The notes under the pieces: generated by a model
Told to the model about the DNA's origin: nothing
What the model saw: the letters and a program-made list of their open reading frames with translations, nothing else
Databases searched by the model: none
Made by a program: the position numbers and the translations under genes
Shown here: positions 50,742 through 60,960 of the stretch, one piece after another
Numbering within the stretch: position 1 is the first letter of the stretch
How the letters are laid out: every line of letters begins with the position of its first letter
Origin: Merdimonas sp963929015
GTDB taxonomy: Bacteria; Bacillota; Clostridia; Lachnospirales; Lachnospiraceae
DNA length: 64,000 nt
Assembly: GCF_963929015.1 (NCBI RefSeq)
Contig: NZ_CAWVHE010000001.1
Location: forward strand, 77,187 to 141,186
Direction: 5' to 3'

Positions 50742-53700
50742 CTATTCTATGCTTTTCAGTGATTCTACCATGTCGATTTTCCGAAGTTTATAAAACATAA
50801 CGAAGTTCACGATCATGGAGAACACGATGGTAAATGCCAGGCTGTACAGATAGCTGGATGGATGAATGATCCGTCCGAACATGGCTGCATCCACTTCTAC
50901 GGTCTCGATCACAAATAAATGCAGCACCTTTCCCAGCAGGGCGCCCACGCCGGCGCCGATAAAGGTCAGGAGAATGTTCTCCCGATAAACATATTCTGCC
51001 ACCTCCAGATCGTAAAAGCCCAGAACCTTCAGCGTTGCAAGCTCTCTTTGCCGCTCCGTGATGTTAATGGTATTCAGATTGTAAAGCACTACAAACGCCA
51101 GCATTCCGGCGGAGATGATCAGAACCACAATGACCAGATTCAGACTGCCCAGCATATCATCCAGCTGTTTTTCAATGTCGTGCATATAAGTAACGCTTAA
51201 GACTTCATCTCTGGATACAATCCGTTCTCCGGCCTCCTCCATCTCATCTTTTGTATAGGACGGATCCATCTGGAACAGGATGCAGTTGTACTGCGGCGGC
51301 TCTCCGGTGACTTCTTCATAGTACGCAGGCGTCATATAAATATAATGAGCCATGTAGTTTTCGCAGATATGCTCAATCTTCAGTTCGTGCGTTCCGCCGT
51401 CGTCATCTTCCAAAAGGAGTGTATCTCCTGCTTCCGCGTCCAGAAGCTTCGCGGTCTTTTCGCTGATGATGGCTCCGTGGTCGGACAGATGGTATTCTTC
51501 ATCGCTGACTCTGTCGTGGAAACTGAAATAATTTCCCACCTGGTCTGTATCTGCCAGGATCGTCAGATATGCTTCGTGTTCATGTCCCGCGTTTTCCAGG
51601 GTCACATTCATCATATAGGCGTTGATATGACGGGTGACATCCGGGTCCTCTTGCATAAATTCATCCAGGCACTCCCGGTCTTCTTCTGTAACGTCATCCT
51701 GCAGATACGCGCTTCCGTCATAGGTCTGGATCTCTTCATACTGAAGGTCTGCAATCTCATAAATAGAATCCCGAAGTCCAAACCCTACCAGCATCAGGCC
51801 CATACAGCCTCCGATCCCGAAGATTGTCATAAAAAACCGCTTCTTATAGCGCATCAGGTTCCGTACCGTAGACTTCCAGGTAAAATTAAGCCTCCTCCAG
51901 ACCGGTGTCACCCGTTCCAGAAATACCCGTTTCCCGATCTTGGGCGCAGGCGGCCGCATAAGGACTGCCGGCTGGTCTCCCAGCTCTTTATAGCAGGCAT
52001 ACCAGGTTGCGATCATGGTACAGGCAAGGGCTGCTGCCGAAGCCATTCCCGCATAACTCCAGTCATAAGGCACCAGGATCTCCGGAATGTGCTGATACAG
52101 GATACCATAAGCATATATGATGATATAGGGCAATACTTTCTCGCCAAACAGCACGCCCAGGATGCTGCCTCCTACCGTCGCGATCAGGGCGTATCCCAGA
52201 TATTTTGCAGCGATCGTGAACCGGTCATATCCCAGCGCCTTCATGGTTCCGATCTCGATTCTTTGTTCTTCCACCATCCGGGTCATACTGGTCAGACTGA
52301 TCAGTGCAGCCACCAGGAAGAAGAGTACCGGGAACACTCTTCCCAGGGCCCGCATCCGGTCTGCGTTCTCTCCATACCCGTCATATTCGGGAAGACTCCC
52401 CCTGTCATTGATGTACCAGGTGGGATCCTCTATCTTTTCCAGCTCTTCTCTTGCATCTGCAAGCTCTTCCCTTGCATCTGCAAGCTCTGCTTCCGCCTCT
52501 GTCTTTCCTTCTTCGTATTCCTGCTTTGCATCCGCAAGCTCAGTCTCGCTCTCCTGGATCCTGGCCTCTCCATCCTCCAGTTTCCGCTCCTGAGTATGGA
52601 TCTCTGCCCAGCCGTCATCAATCTTCTTCTGACCAGACGTGATCTGGCTAAGCGCGCTGTCCAGCTGTGTTTTGGAAGCATCCAGCGTCGCTTTTGCATT
52701 AGCCAGCTCTGCCGCCCCATCTGCCAGCTGCCCTCTGGCGGCTTCTAATTCTTCTTTGCCGGCCTGGTAAGCCGCTTCGCCGGACTCCAGCTGTTGGTAA
52801 GTCTCTTCTGCCATGACACGAAGAGACTCCCTTCCTGTCTCCAGCTGTTCAAGGGTCGCTCTGGCTGTTGCCAGCTGCTGCATTAATTCTTCCAGGAGTC
52901 CCTGGGGCGCTCTTGCAGCTTCTTTGCCTGGCTCTTCCGGCGTCTCTTCGCCTGGCTCTTCCGGTGTCTCTTCGCCCGACTCCTCCGGCGTCTCTTCGCC
53001 CGGCTCTTCCGGCGTCTCTTCGCCTGGCTCTTCCGGCGTCTCTTCGCCCGGCTCTTCCGGCGTCTCTTCGCCCGGCCCCTCTTGTGCTGCCTGGATCTGC
53101 TCTTCCAGCATCTGGATCTGCTGCTGCAATCCTGCAATCTGTGTATCCAGTTCCGTGATCTGGCCGGTCAGTGTCTCATACCCGGCCCATCCCTCATCCA
53201 ACTGCTGTCTGGAAGCTGAAAGCTGTGCTTCTCCTTCCCGGATGGCCGCCTCAGCCGCAGGCTTTTGGGCTTCATATTCTGCCAGACCATTTTCATATTC
53301 CGTTTGTCCGGACTTCCATTTTGCAAGACCGTCCTCATACTGCTTTCTGGCGCTGTCAATCTCCTGCTGGCCGGATACGAGTTCTGCCTTTCCATCCTCC
53401 AGCTGTTTTCTTCCGTCTGCCAGCTCTGTTCTGGCATCAGAAAGCTGGGTTTCTCCGTCCGCGATCTTTGCCGCCGCGTCCGCAAGCTCCTGATCCGCCT
53501 CTGCCTGCCCCTCGTCCAGTTCTTTTTGTCCTTTCTCGATCTCTTCCTCAGCTTCTGCAAGGATCTCGTTTTTACGGATCTTGCCCCGTTCTCCGGTAAG
53601 ATCTTCCACCCGGTCCTTTACAGCTTCTATCTTTTCTTCATAGGCCTCTGTGTAGGCAGTCTCTTCTTCTGCCCCTTCTACTTTTATGTAAACTTCTGAA

Positions 53701-54323
53701 TAGACTTCCTGAGAAAATGTTTCCTCAGGCACAAGTATAAATCCACTGATACTGCCGCTTCCAATGGTAGCGCTTCCCCGCTCAAAAGACACATAACAGG
53801 GACTGCTGGCAAGACCCACAATCTCAAACTTATTCGTCTTCAGCGTATCCTCCAGCGGATCATCTGTGCCGGACTTCAGGGTGACCGTGTCCCCTACCCG
53901 ATATCCCATATCGGCATCCATCAAACACTCCCCTGTCCTTCGGGGCATCCTTCCTTCCAGAATGTCCGGATGATTGACCTTCTCTGTCAGGGACATCACA
54001 TGGAACACATCCTGCCGGTCCTGTTTATCACAGAGGAAATCCGCGCTGTAGGCTCCTTCTGCCAGCTCCACTCCATCAATCTGCCCAAAAGCGGCAACGT
54101 CGTCTTCGGTCAGTCCGAGACTGCTCATCACCTGCAGGTCCATCAGATCTGCCTCGTCAAAATAAGCGTCTCCTGTGATCCGCATGGACGGCTCAGAAGA
54201 ACGGATGCCGGAAAAGAACGCTACGCCCATTGCCACAATAAAAAAAATGGACAAAAACCGCCCCGGACTTTTCCGGATCTCTCTATAAAAATTTTTCTGT
54301 GATGCTTTTCTGCTCATTGACAT
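50742..54323 (-). CDS. Large FtsX-type ABC transporter permease
   Basis: A 1193-residue permease. After one N-terminal helix (FLSIFFIVAMGVAFFSGI) comes a MacB-like periplasm-facing domain, then a very long helical Glu/Ala/Gln-rich region (about 250-620) with a repeat block GEETPEEP. Two FtsX-like blocks with several helices end the protein (LIATVGGSILGVLFGEKVLP; IVVLIISAGMLAFVVLYNLN). It pairs with the ATPase gene just upstream. The substrate is unknown. The Shine-Dalgarno is weak, so 54323 is tentative. Confidence 0.9.
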   Translation of the reverse strand: MSMSRKASQKNFYREIRKSPGRFLSIFFIVAMGVAFFSGIRSSEPSMRITGDAYFDEADLMDLQVMSSLGLTEDDVAAFGQIDGVELAEGAYSADFLCDKQDRQDVFHVMSLTEKVNHPDILEGRMPRRTGECLMDADMGYRVGDTVTLKSGTDDPLEDTLKTNKFEIVGLASSPCYVSFERGSATIGSGSISGFILVPEETFSQEVYSEVYIKVEGAEEETAYTEAYEEKIEAVKDRVEDLTGERGKIRKNEILAEAEEEIEKGQKELDEGQAEADQELADAAAKIADGETQLSDARTELADGRKQLEDGKAELVSGQQEIDSARKQYEDGLAKWKSGQTEYENGLAEYEAQKPAAEAAIREGEAQLSASRQQLDEGWAGYETLTGQITELDTQIAGLQQQIQMLEEQIQAAQEGPGEETPEEPGEETPEEPGEETPEEPGEETPEESGEETPEEPGEETPEEPGKEAARAPQGLLEELMQQLATARATLEQLETGRESLRVMAEETYQQLESGEAAYQAGKEELEAARGQLADGAAELANAKATLDASKTQLDSALSQITSGQKKIDDGWAEIHTQERKLEDGEARIQESETELADAKQEYEEGKTEAEAELADAREELADAREELEKIEDPTWYINDRGSLPEYDGYGENADRMRALGRVFPVLFFLVAALISLTSMTRMVEEQRIEIGTMKALGYDRFTIAAKYLGYALIATVGGSILGVLFGEKVLPYIIIYAYGILYQHIPEILVPYDWSYAGMASAAALACTMIATWYACYKELGDQPAVLMRPPAPKIGKRVFLERVTPVWRRLNFTWKSTVRNLMRYKKRFFMTIFGIGGCMGLMLVGFGLRDSIYEIADLQYEEIQTYDGSAYLQDDVTEEDRECLDEFMQEDPDVTRHINAYMMNVTLENAGHEHEAYLTILADTDQVGNYFSFHDRVSDEEYHLSDHGAIISEKTAKLLDAEAGDTLLLEDDDGGTHELKIEHICENYMAHYIYMTPAYYEEVTGEPPQYNCILFQMDPSYTKDEMEEAGERIVSRDEVLSVTYMHDIEKQLDDMLGSLNLVIVVLIISAGMLAFVVLYNLNTINITERQRELATLKVLGFYDLEVAEYVYRENILLTFIGAGVGALLGKVLHLFVIETVEVDAAMFGRIIHPSSYLYSLAFTIVFSMIVNFVMFYKLRKIDMVESLKSIE
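52930..53073 (-). repeat. 24-bp tandem repeat, six copies
   Basis: Each unit encodes GEETPEEP; six copies lie head to tail, one with Ser replacing the last Pro. It is in frame, so copy number changes would not break the protein. Confidence 0.93.
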
Positions 54324-54396
54324 GACCCCTGCTTCTTCATTTCCTGCGGCGTTTTCTCTCTCCCCTGCCGCCGTTCTTCCTTATCATTTCATCCGC

Positions 54397-55101
54397 CTAC
54401 CACTCGATCGTTTCAACCGACACCGGATGATCGTTCTCGACTATTTTTTCTACTTTTCCGTTCTTGATATGGATCACCCGGTCAGCCATCGGAGCGATGG
54501 CCGAATTGTGGGTGATCAGGATTACCGTCATCCCCTTTTCCCTGCAGGTATCCTGCAAAAGCTTAAGAATGGATTTTCCGGTATTGTAGTCCAATGCTCC
54601 TGTCGGTTCGTCACACAGCAGAAGTTTCGGATTCTTGGCCAGCGCTCTTGCGATAGACACTCTCTGCTGTTCGCCTCCTGACAGCTGTGCCGGAAAGTTA
54701 TCCATCCGGTCGCCCAGGCCAACTTCCTCCATCACGGTCCGGGCATCCATCGGATCCCTGCAGATCTGAAGCGCCAGCTCTACATTTTCCAGAGCGGTCA
54801 GATTCGGCACCAGATTATAAAACTGAAAAACAAACCCGATGTCATCTCTGCGGTAGGCAGTCAGCTGCCTGGCCGAATACTCTGCAATGTCTTCCCCGTC
54901 TACCAGGATCTCTCCTTCCGTGGCCGTGTCCATACCTCCAAGGATATTTAAGACTGTGGTCTTTCCAGCGCCGCTTGGCCCTACCACCACAGCAAATTCG
55001 CCGCGCCGGATCTCAAAATTGATGCCCGCCGCGGCCATGATCTTTACTTCGCCCATCTGATATATTTTTTTCACATCTTTTAATGTGACAAACCCTTCCA
55101 T
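54397..55101 (-). CDS. ABC transporter ATP-binding protein (MacB/LolD type)
   Basis: A 234-residue ATPase. Walker A is GPSGAGKT, the signature LSGGEQQRVSIARALAKNP and Walker B KLLLCDEPTGAL. It partners the FtsX permease, whose start lies 73 bases downstream. GGAGGATACAG precedes the ATG at 55101. Exporters of this type move peptides or lipids; no substrate gene is adjacent. Confidence 0.95.
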   Translation of the reverse strand: MEGFVTLKDVKKIYQMGEVKIMAAAGINFEIRRGEFAVVVGPSGAGKTTVLNILGGMDTATEGEILVDGEDIAEYSARQLTAYRRDDIGFVFQFYNLVPNLTALENVELALQICRDPMDARTVMEEVGLGDRMDNFPAQLSGGEQQRVSIARALAKNPKLLLCDEPTGALDYNTGKSILKLLQDTCREKGMTVILITHNSAIAPMADRVIHIKNGKVEKIVENDHPVSVETIEW

Positions 55102-55245
55102 CTGTATCCTCCGAAACATCCTGTTTAATTTACTGTCATTATAACATTTCTCCAGACAATTTAAAATCAACAATCCAAAAAGAATTGTGAAAGTTTTCTG
55201 AAATTATCAGAAGTACTTTCCCCTGAGACTTTCATCTGGCGCCAG

Positions 55246-55285
55246 TATAAAAAATTCCCTGCCGGCAGCTGTTCCGGCAGGGAAT
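55246..55285 (-). terminator. Intrinsic terminator of the PurF-like gene
   Basis: TTCCCTGCCGG / CCGGCAGGGAA stem; on the minus strand it is followed by TTTTTTATA. Confidence 0.88.
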
Positions 55286-55303
55286 CCTGTATCTGATTTC
55301 TTT

Positions 55304-56716
55304 TTATTCTTTTCCGTCGAAGCAATAGGTACATACCTTGCAGGGTTCGATACCGATAGATGCCAGAAGGTCGTCCAGCCGGTGATACCTTAAGGTGGTG
55401 AAGTTCTGCTGTTTGCGGATATCCTCGATCATCTGCGCGTAGCGGCAGGTGCAGGGATTGGCGTACTCGTCCAGTACCTCCTGGGAGCAGTTGTCCCCCT
55501 CTCTCTTGCGGATCATCTGTCTTGCGATCAGCTCCATCTCGGATTTGGACCGGGAGAAGTTCAGATACTTACAGCCATACATAATGGGCGGGCAGGCAGG
55601 CCGTACATGAACTTCCTTTGCTCCGCTCTGGTACAGGAACTCTGTGGTCTCCCGAAGCTGGGTTCCCCGGACGATCGAGTCGTCGATCAGCAACAGTTTT
55701 TTGTTCTCGATCAGTGCATGCACCGGAATCAGCTTCATCCGGGCGATCAGATTTCTCTGGCTCTGGTTGGTAGGCATAAATGACCTTGGCCAGGTCGGTG
55801 TATATTTAATAAAAGGTCTTGCATAGGGAATGCCGGATTCATTGGCATATCCGATGGCGTGCGCGATGCCGGAATCCGGAACGCCTGCAACCACATCCGG
55901 GTGTACACTGTCTCCGTCCCTTTTTGCCAGCATACTTCCGCATTTGTAACGCATCTCTTCCACATTGACTCCCTCGTAGGAAGATGTGGGATATCCATAG
56001 TATACCCACAGGAATGAGCAGATCTTCATTTCTTTTCCCGGAGCTCCCACCGTTTCCACGCCCTCCGGCGTTACATAGACGATCTCGGCAGGCCCCAGCT
56101 CTTTATAGTCGATATATCCCAGATTGATATAGGCAAAGCTTTCAAAAGACACGCAGTATCCGTCTTCTTTGCGGCCGATCACAAGCGGCGTCCTTCCATA
56201 TTTATCTCTGGCGGCATAAATTCCATCTTTGGTCATTAACAGCAGAGTCAGCGAACCGTCCACCACTTCCTGGACATAACGGATCCCCTCTACGATCGTA
56301 GGCTTCTCGCAGATCAGAGCTGCGATCAGTTCAGTCACATTGACCTGTCCGCTGGTCATTTCCTGAAAATGGGAATGCTCTCCTTCATACAGCTGCTGTA
56401 ACAGCTCTTCATAATTGTTCACCTTGCCCACGGTTGTGATTGCAAAGCTGCCCAGATGAGACTGGATCAGAAGGGGCTGCGGTTCGTAATCGGAGATACA
56501 CCCGATCCCCAGATTTCCTTTCATCTCCGCTACGTCGTGATCAAACTTTGTCCGGAACGGAGAATTTTCGATATTGTGGATCGCGCGGTTAAATCCGCCC
56601 TCCCCGTGAGTTGCCATTCCTCCGCGTCTGGTTCCCAGGTGAGAATGATAATCTACGCCGTAAAAAAGCTCCAGTACACAGTCTCTTTTTGATGCTACGC
56701 CAAAAAAACCACCCAT
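55304..56716 (-). CDS. PurF-like amidophosphoribosyltransferase lacking the nucleophile Cys
   Basis: A 470-residue paralogue of PurF. The phosphoribosyl site LLLIDDSIVRGTQLRE is intact and the C-terminal cysteines (CKVCTYC, and CTCRYAQ before it) match Fe-S ligand positions of Bacillus-type PurF. The protein starts MGGFFGVASKRDC: the N-terminal Cys nucleophile of glutamine amidotransferases is not at the expected place. It may use ammonia or have another job. GGAGAGG precedes the ATG. Confidence 0.85.
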   Translation of the reverse strand: MGGFFGVASKRDCVLELFYGVDYHSHLGTRRGGMATHGEGGFNRAIHNIENSPFRTKFDHDVAEMKGNLGIGCISDYEPQPLLIQSHLGSFAITTVGKVNNYEELLQQLYEGEHSHFQEMTSGQVNVTELIAALICEKPTIVEGIRYVQEVVDGSLTLLLMTKDGIYAARDKYGRTPLVIGRKEDGYCVSFESFAYINLGYIDYKELGPAEIVYVTPEGVETVGAPGKEMKICSFLWVYYGYPTSSYEGVNVEEMRYKCGSMLAKRDGDSVHPDVVAGVPDSGIAHAIGYANESGIPYARPFIKYTPTWPRSFMPTNQSQRNLIARMKLIPVHALIENKKLLLIDDSIVRGTQLRETTEFLYQSGAKEVHVRPACPPIMYGCKYLNFSRSKSEMELIARQMIRKREGDNCSQEVLDEYANPCTCRYAQMIEDIRKQQNFTTLRYHRLDDLLASIGIEPCKVCTYCFDGKE

Positions 56717-56854
56717 ATTGCTGACCTCTCCTTTATCTTTTTCTCAACAGTTTTTTTCTCATACCCAAGCATTGTACCACAATTACGCGCTCTCTGTCTA
56801 CACCGTCTCTTGCAGCGCATGCTTCCCTGTGTCTTTCTGCCCGCTTTTGTCCGG

Positions 56855-58423
56855 TCAGTTCTCAAAAGACTGGCTGCAGAGTTTTTCCAGACAGTCATTC
56901 AGAAACGCCTGGTTTTCTTCATCGGTCATGGCCACAAGGATATCGCCTACCTGCAGGATCGTCCTTCCCCTGGGGATCAGCTCCCGGGCTCCCCGCTGCA
57001 CTGCCACCAGCAGACAACCTTTTGGCCACTCCAGATCTCCGATTCGTCTGCCGTCCAGAACGCTGCCTTTTTCCACCACATATTCCAGCAGAACCTTCTG
57101 CCCGTGTACATAAGTTTCCTTTCTTCCCTGTCTGGCAAGGATCCGCTCCAGCAGACTTTCATAGATAGGTTTGGATCCCAGCAGCGCCGCAGTCACATAA
57201 GCCGTCACCGCCACGATCGACAGGGACAGCATCTGACTTAGGGATCCTGTCATCTCAAAGATCAGGATGATCCCGGTCAGCGGCGCCCGGACAATGGCGG
57301 AAAAATATCCGGCCATGGCAAGCAGCACAAAATTATTCAGATACAAAAGATCCAGACCAAAAAGCGCCGCGGCCCCATGCGCGTAGGCCCCGCCTGCAAG
57401 TCCTCCGATCACCAGCAGCGGAAAAAAGATGCCTCCGGGAGCGCCTGATCCAAAACTTACCGCCGAAAACAGGAATCTTCCCGCCAGAAGAAACAGGATC
57501 AGCCCCGGCGCCATCCCTTCTCCTGTCAGATCCTCGATCAGAAGATGTCCGGTGCCAAGAAGCTCAGGCGCTGTAAATCCAAGGATCCCGGCAATCAGAA
57601 AAGGGATCATAATCTTTCCGGTCTGCCCGAGGAACCGGGCCTTCTGATAAAGTTGCTGAACTTTCAGTGTAAACCAGTTATAAAAGGCTCCAAACACCCC
57701 AAGCGCCACTCCAAGGCCCACGATCAGGGCATAATATCCGGGCGGCAGCACATGAAAGATCTCAAACTGAAAAACCGTATCCGACCCGGTCACCGTCGAA
57801 CACAGGAAATCCGCAGTCAGGGCCGACGCCATGGCCGACACCAGTACCGAAGCCGAAAAGTTTTTATGCACTTCTTCCAGAGAAAACATGACCCCTGCAA
57901 GCGGCGCGTGGAAAGCCGCCGCAAGACCTGCGCTGGCGCCGCAGGTCAGTAAAAACTTTTCCTCTGTCTTTCCCCGGTCCAGTCCCCTGGACACTGCCTG
58001 TCCCACCATGGCTCCCAGCTGGATCGAAGGGCCTTCTCTTCCCAGCGCCAGACCTCCGAAAATACACAAAAAGCCTCCCAGAAATTTTGCCGGGAGAACC
58101 CGCCACCATTTCTGGGAAAGCTTTCCCGCCATTTCTCCTTCCAGCTGGGGGATGCCGCTGCCTGAGATCATCGGTTCAAAACACACAAGCTTCGCCACGA
58201 TCCAGGCAAGAAAAAGAAGGACTGCAAACCAGAGCGCCATCCGTACCGGATTCCCTGCTGCAGCTTCCAGAAAAAAACGCATCCATTTCCCTGCATTTTC
58301 CAGAGCCATCCGGTACAAAAGAACCACAAACCCTGCGATCCCTCCCACCACCAGACCTTCTCCGATCAGGATTACCTGGAAACGCTCCGCTCGCTTCAGC
58401 ATTCTGGATGTATTTGTCTTCAT
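56855..58423 (-). CDS. ClC-family chloride channel/antiporter with TrkA-C domain
   Basis: A 522-residue ClC protein. The anion path motifs are visible: GSGIPQLEG, GREGPSIQLGA with the gating Glu, and GSGAPGGIFFPLLVIGGLAG. A regulatory TrkA-C domain follows at about residues 445-520. With the gating Glu kept, a proton-coupled antiporter is possible. GGGAGGCAATAGC precedes the ATG. Confidence 0.93.
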   Translation of the reverse strand: MKTNTSRMLKRAERFQVILIGEGLVVGGIAGFVVLLYRMALENAGKWMRFFLEAAAGNPVRMALWFAVLLFLAWIVAKLVCFEPMISGSGIPQLEGEMAGKLSQKWWRVLPAKFLGGFLCIFGGLALGREGPSIQLGAMVGQAVSRGLDRGKTEEKFLLTCGASAGLAAAFHAPLAGVMFSLEEVHKNFSASVLVSAMASALTADFLCSTVTGSDTVFQFEIFHVLPPGYYALIVGLGVALGVFGAFYNWFTLKVQQLYQKARFLGQTGKIMIPFLIAGILGFTAPELLGTGHLLIEDLTGEGMAPGLILFLLAGRFLFSAVSFGSGAPGGIFFPLLVIGGLAGGAYAHGAAALFGLDLLYLNNFVLLAMAGYFSAIVRAPLTGIILIFEMTGSLSQMLSLSIVAVTAYVTAALLGSKPIYESLLERILARQGRKETYVHGQKVLLEYVVEKGSVLDGRRIGDLEWPKGCLLVAVQRGARELIPRGRTILQVGDILVAMTDEENQAFLNDCLEKLCSQSFEN

Positions 58424-58502
58424 GCTATTGCCTCCCAACTGGTAAATGATTACAAACAACATCCTGATTGTATCACAAAAAGCAGGGTTCCTGAACTATT
58501 TT

Positions 58503-59474
58503 TTATTCTTCTGCGCCTTCTTCCGTATTCTCCGCGTCATCCGCATCGTCCGCAGCATTCACATCGTCCGCATCGTCTGTCTCCTCGACGGTCAGGCAGT
58601 TGTCCGCCACGCTCTGGCTGACAGTATAGACCAGGACAGAGCCCTTTACCATCGCATAACGGTTCCCGTCCTCATCCGTATCTCCAAAATACACGGTAAA
58701 GGTTTCTTTTTCTCCGGTCTGCGTATCCTGATAGGTTGCCGCCGCGCTCTCCCGGGACGCCTCGTCAAGTCCGTAATCCACAAGATCTTCCGCCTCTGCA
58801 TGAAAAACCACAGGGCTGGTAAGACTTAAGGTTCCAAACCCACCGGCCAGCTCTGTAAGAGCATCCTCTTCTTCATAGGTGACGGAAGTTCCGTTCCCGG
58901 TCACTTCTACCTTTTTCAGATTGCCGCTGCTAATGGACGGAACACTGTCATTTTGGACATATTCGCCAAGATCGTAATCCATCCGGTATGGCAGATCATC
59001 GGAAATGGTATAAATGCTGTCCGAATCATCTGTTCTTGCATAATAGTTTTCTCCTGTCTGATCACCAATGTAGATATAGGCTGTCTTTCCTTTCTCCGTC
59101 TGGTACCGGATCGTACTGGAAGGTTCCTCCAGGCCATAGTCCGCCGCCTCGTCCGGATCTTTGAGTTCTCTGACTGCTGTAAGTCCCGTCACCGCGTCCG
59201 CCAGTCCGTCTACAGCGTCCTGATTGACAGGAATCTGACTGTCTTCGTCATAATACCATTCCCCGTCCCGTTTCACAAAGCCCAGGCTCTGATCCCCGCT
59301 GGTACAGGATATTTCTTTTAGTTCTTCTGCATCTGTCAGAAAGATCTTTTCCGCCTCCGCTTTTGCGTCGGCCGCCTCTTTTTGTTCCTCATTCCAGACC
59401 TCGATCCCCACATAACAGCCGATCAGCGCCACAAAAGCCGCAGCCAGCAAGATCAGCATTTTCCTTTCTTTCAT
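58503..59474 (-). CDS. DUF4340 protein
   Basis: A 323-residue protein with an N-terminal helix (KMLILLAAAFVALIGCYVGI) and extracytoplasmic DUF4340 repeats: DEAADYGLEEPSSTIRY and LVDYGLDEASRESAAATYQD are the repeated signature. The tail is Asp/Glu/Ala-rich. It is the last gene of the Gld-type operon. AAAGGAGAAGGATTC precedes the ATG. Its role is inferred from context only. Confidence 0.88.
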   Translation of the reverse strand: MKERKMLILLAAAFVALIGCYVGIEVWNEEQKEAADAKAEAEKIFLTDAEELKEISCTSGDQSLGFVKRDGEWYYDEDSQIPVNQDAVDGLADAVTGLTAVRELKDPDEAADYGLEEPSSTIRYQTEKGKTAYIYIGDQTGENYYARTDDSDSIYTISDDLPYRMDYDLGEYVQNDSVPSISSGNLKKVEVTGNGTSVTYEEEDALTELAGGFGTLSLTSPVVFHAEAEDLVDYGLDEASRESAAATYQDTQTGEKETFTVYFGDTDEDGNRYAMVKGSVLVYTVSQSVADNCLTVEETDDADDVNAADDADDAENTEEGAEE

Positions 59475-59499
59475 GAATCCTTCTCCTTTCCAGATTCTG

Positions 59500-60951
59500 C
59501 TAAGCTTTTCTGCGCTTCCACCAGCGCGCCAGACCAAATACCAGGATTACAAGAGGCAGGAAGATGATCAGCGCAATGCTTAAGATCCCCGCATGCTGCA
59601 TCGTATTATAGGTCACTTCCAGACTCTTGGGTTCGATGGCCACATTCTGCACATCTTCAAAATTGGCCGAGATCGTATTGCTGAAAAGATCCAGATTTTC
59701 CAGAGTAGAAAAGGCATCGGTGATCTGGGCGTTTATCAGGCTGTCGGCCGCCACCACAGTAAAACGCCCCTCTTTCAGATCTTCTTCTCCTTCTTCCTCT
59801 TCTTCGGTATCTTCCGCAGACTGCGTCTGCACTGCCACAGCGCCCAGACTGTATGTCCCTTCTGTCTGACTGTCCTGGGTCACGGCATACCCCTGCTCCG
59901 AAGTATCCATAAAGGAAGATACGGTAATGGTGTCCGACTCAGGGTCCGTAAGGGTCATGCCCCTGGAATTGGTAAGAAGAACCATATTGGAAGACAGGCC
60001 TTCAGCCATTTCGTCATAAGCGCTGATCTCCGGGAAAATATAATAATAATTCCCCTGATAATTCCGGGACATGTCCGCAATGTATCCTTCCGCCCTTGTC
60101 ATGCCATAGTCCTGCATCAGTCCGTCCAGATTGGGCGTATCCTCGCCGCCTTCCGAAGAAAGCATCAGATATACGCTCCCTCCCGACGCAAGATACTCTT
60201 TCAGAAGAGCAGCCTCATCTTCCGAGATGTCCGTTGTAGGAGCATACAGGAACAACAGATCGCAGTCCTCCGGGATCTGTCCGGTCATCAGAAGATTGAT
60301 TTCTTCCTCTTCCATATTGTTCTTTTCCAGAAGATCTGTCACAGAAGCAGAGAACGCGGACTCTCCGTGGCCGGTCGTATAGTAGATCTTTTTCTGGCTT
60401 TCACTTGTCACATAATTGACGGCGCTGGTAAACTGACCCTCTCCGTCAAATTCAGAAGCCGCAGTGCTTCCCGTGGTGTAATACGAATATTCATCCGTCA
60501 CCAGGATATCCGTAAATGGAATGGCCGTAGATTTCTCTGTCTTTTCGCAGGACACCAGGATCGTATCTGCTTCTACGTTATTTTCTGTCAGTTCAGACGG
60601 ATGCAGGACCGGATCCACCCACTTTACCGAAATCTGATCAGAAAGCGCGGTATATCGCTCCAGAAATGTCAGGATCCGGTCGTCCACCGATGCTTTTTCC
60701 GCAAAAACCGTAAACGTTACTTTCTGATCCAGATCCTCCAAAAGCTCCCGGCTGGTATCTGTGATCTCATAGATCCGGTTGTCGCTGACATCCAGGTGCA
60801 GGATATTTTCCGGCATCTTCCCTGCGATCATATTGATAAGAACCGCGATCCCGATCACAAGAAGGATTGCGCCGGCGCTGTATCCGCCATGTTTCCAGAT
60901 AGTCTTCTTCTCCAGCAAAAGACGCTTGATATGATTGATTTTTTCTTTCAT
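59500..60951 (-). CDS. GldG-like ABC auxiliary protein
   Basis: A 483-residue protein with one N-terminal helix (GAILLVIGIAVLINMIAG), a large outer domain (TSRELLEDLDQKVTFTVFAE; KIYYTTGHGESAFSASVTDL; LLFLYAPTTDISEDEAALLK) and a C-terminal helix (IALIIFLPLVILVFGLARWW). This matches GldG-family ABC transport components, named from gliding but common in non-gliders. It is nine bases after the permease gene. Confidence 0.9.
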   Translation of the reverse strand: MKEKINHIKRLLLEKKTIWKHGGYSAGAILLVIGIAVLINMIAGKMPENILHLDVSDNRIYEITDTSRELLEDLDQKVTFTVFAEKASVDDRILTFLERYTALSDQISVKWVDPVLHPSELTENNVEADTILVSCEKTEKSTAIPFTDILVTDEYSYYTTGSTAASEFDGEGQFTSAVNYVTSESQKKIYYTTGHGESAFSASVTDLLEKNNMEEEEINLLMTGQIPEDCDLLFLYAPTTDISEDEAALLKEYLASGGSVYLMLSSEGGEDTPNLDGLMQDYGMTRAEGYIADMSRNYQGNYYYIFPEISAYDEMAEGLSSNMVLLTNSRGMTLTDPESDTITVSSFMDTSEQGYAVTQDSQTEGTYSLGAVAVQTQSAEDTEEEEEGEEDLKEGRFTVVAADSLINAQITDAFSTLENLDLFSNTISANFEDVQNVAIEPKSLEVTYNTMQHAGILSIALIIFLPLVILVFGLARWWKRRKA

Positions 60952-60960
60952 GACATCCTC

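Noticed and set aside
51345..52748. A 467-codon open frame opposite the FtsX permease
   Set aside because: Shadow of the real permease gene; composition is typical of antisense frames.
52930..53073. Possible CRISPR array
   Set aside because: The repeats are contiguous with no spacers and encode GEETPEEP in frame.
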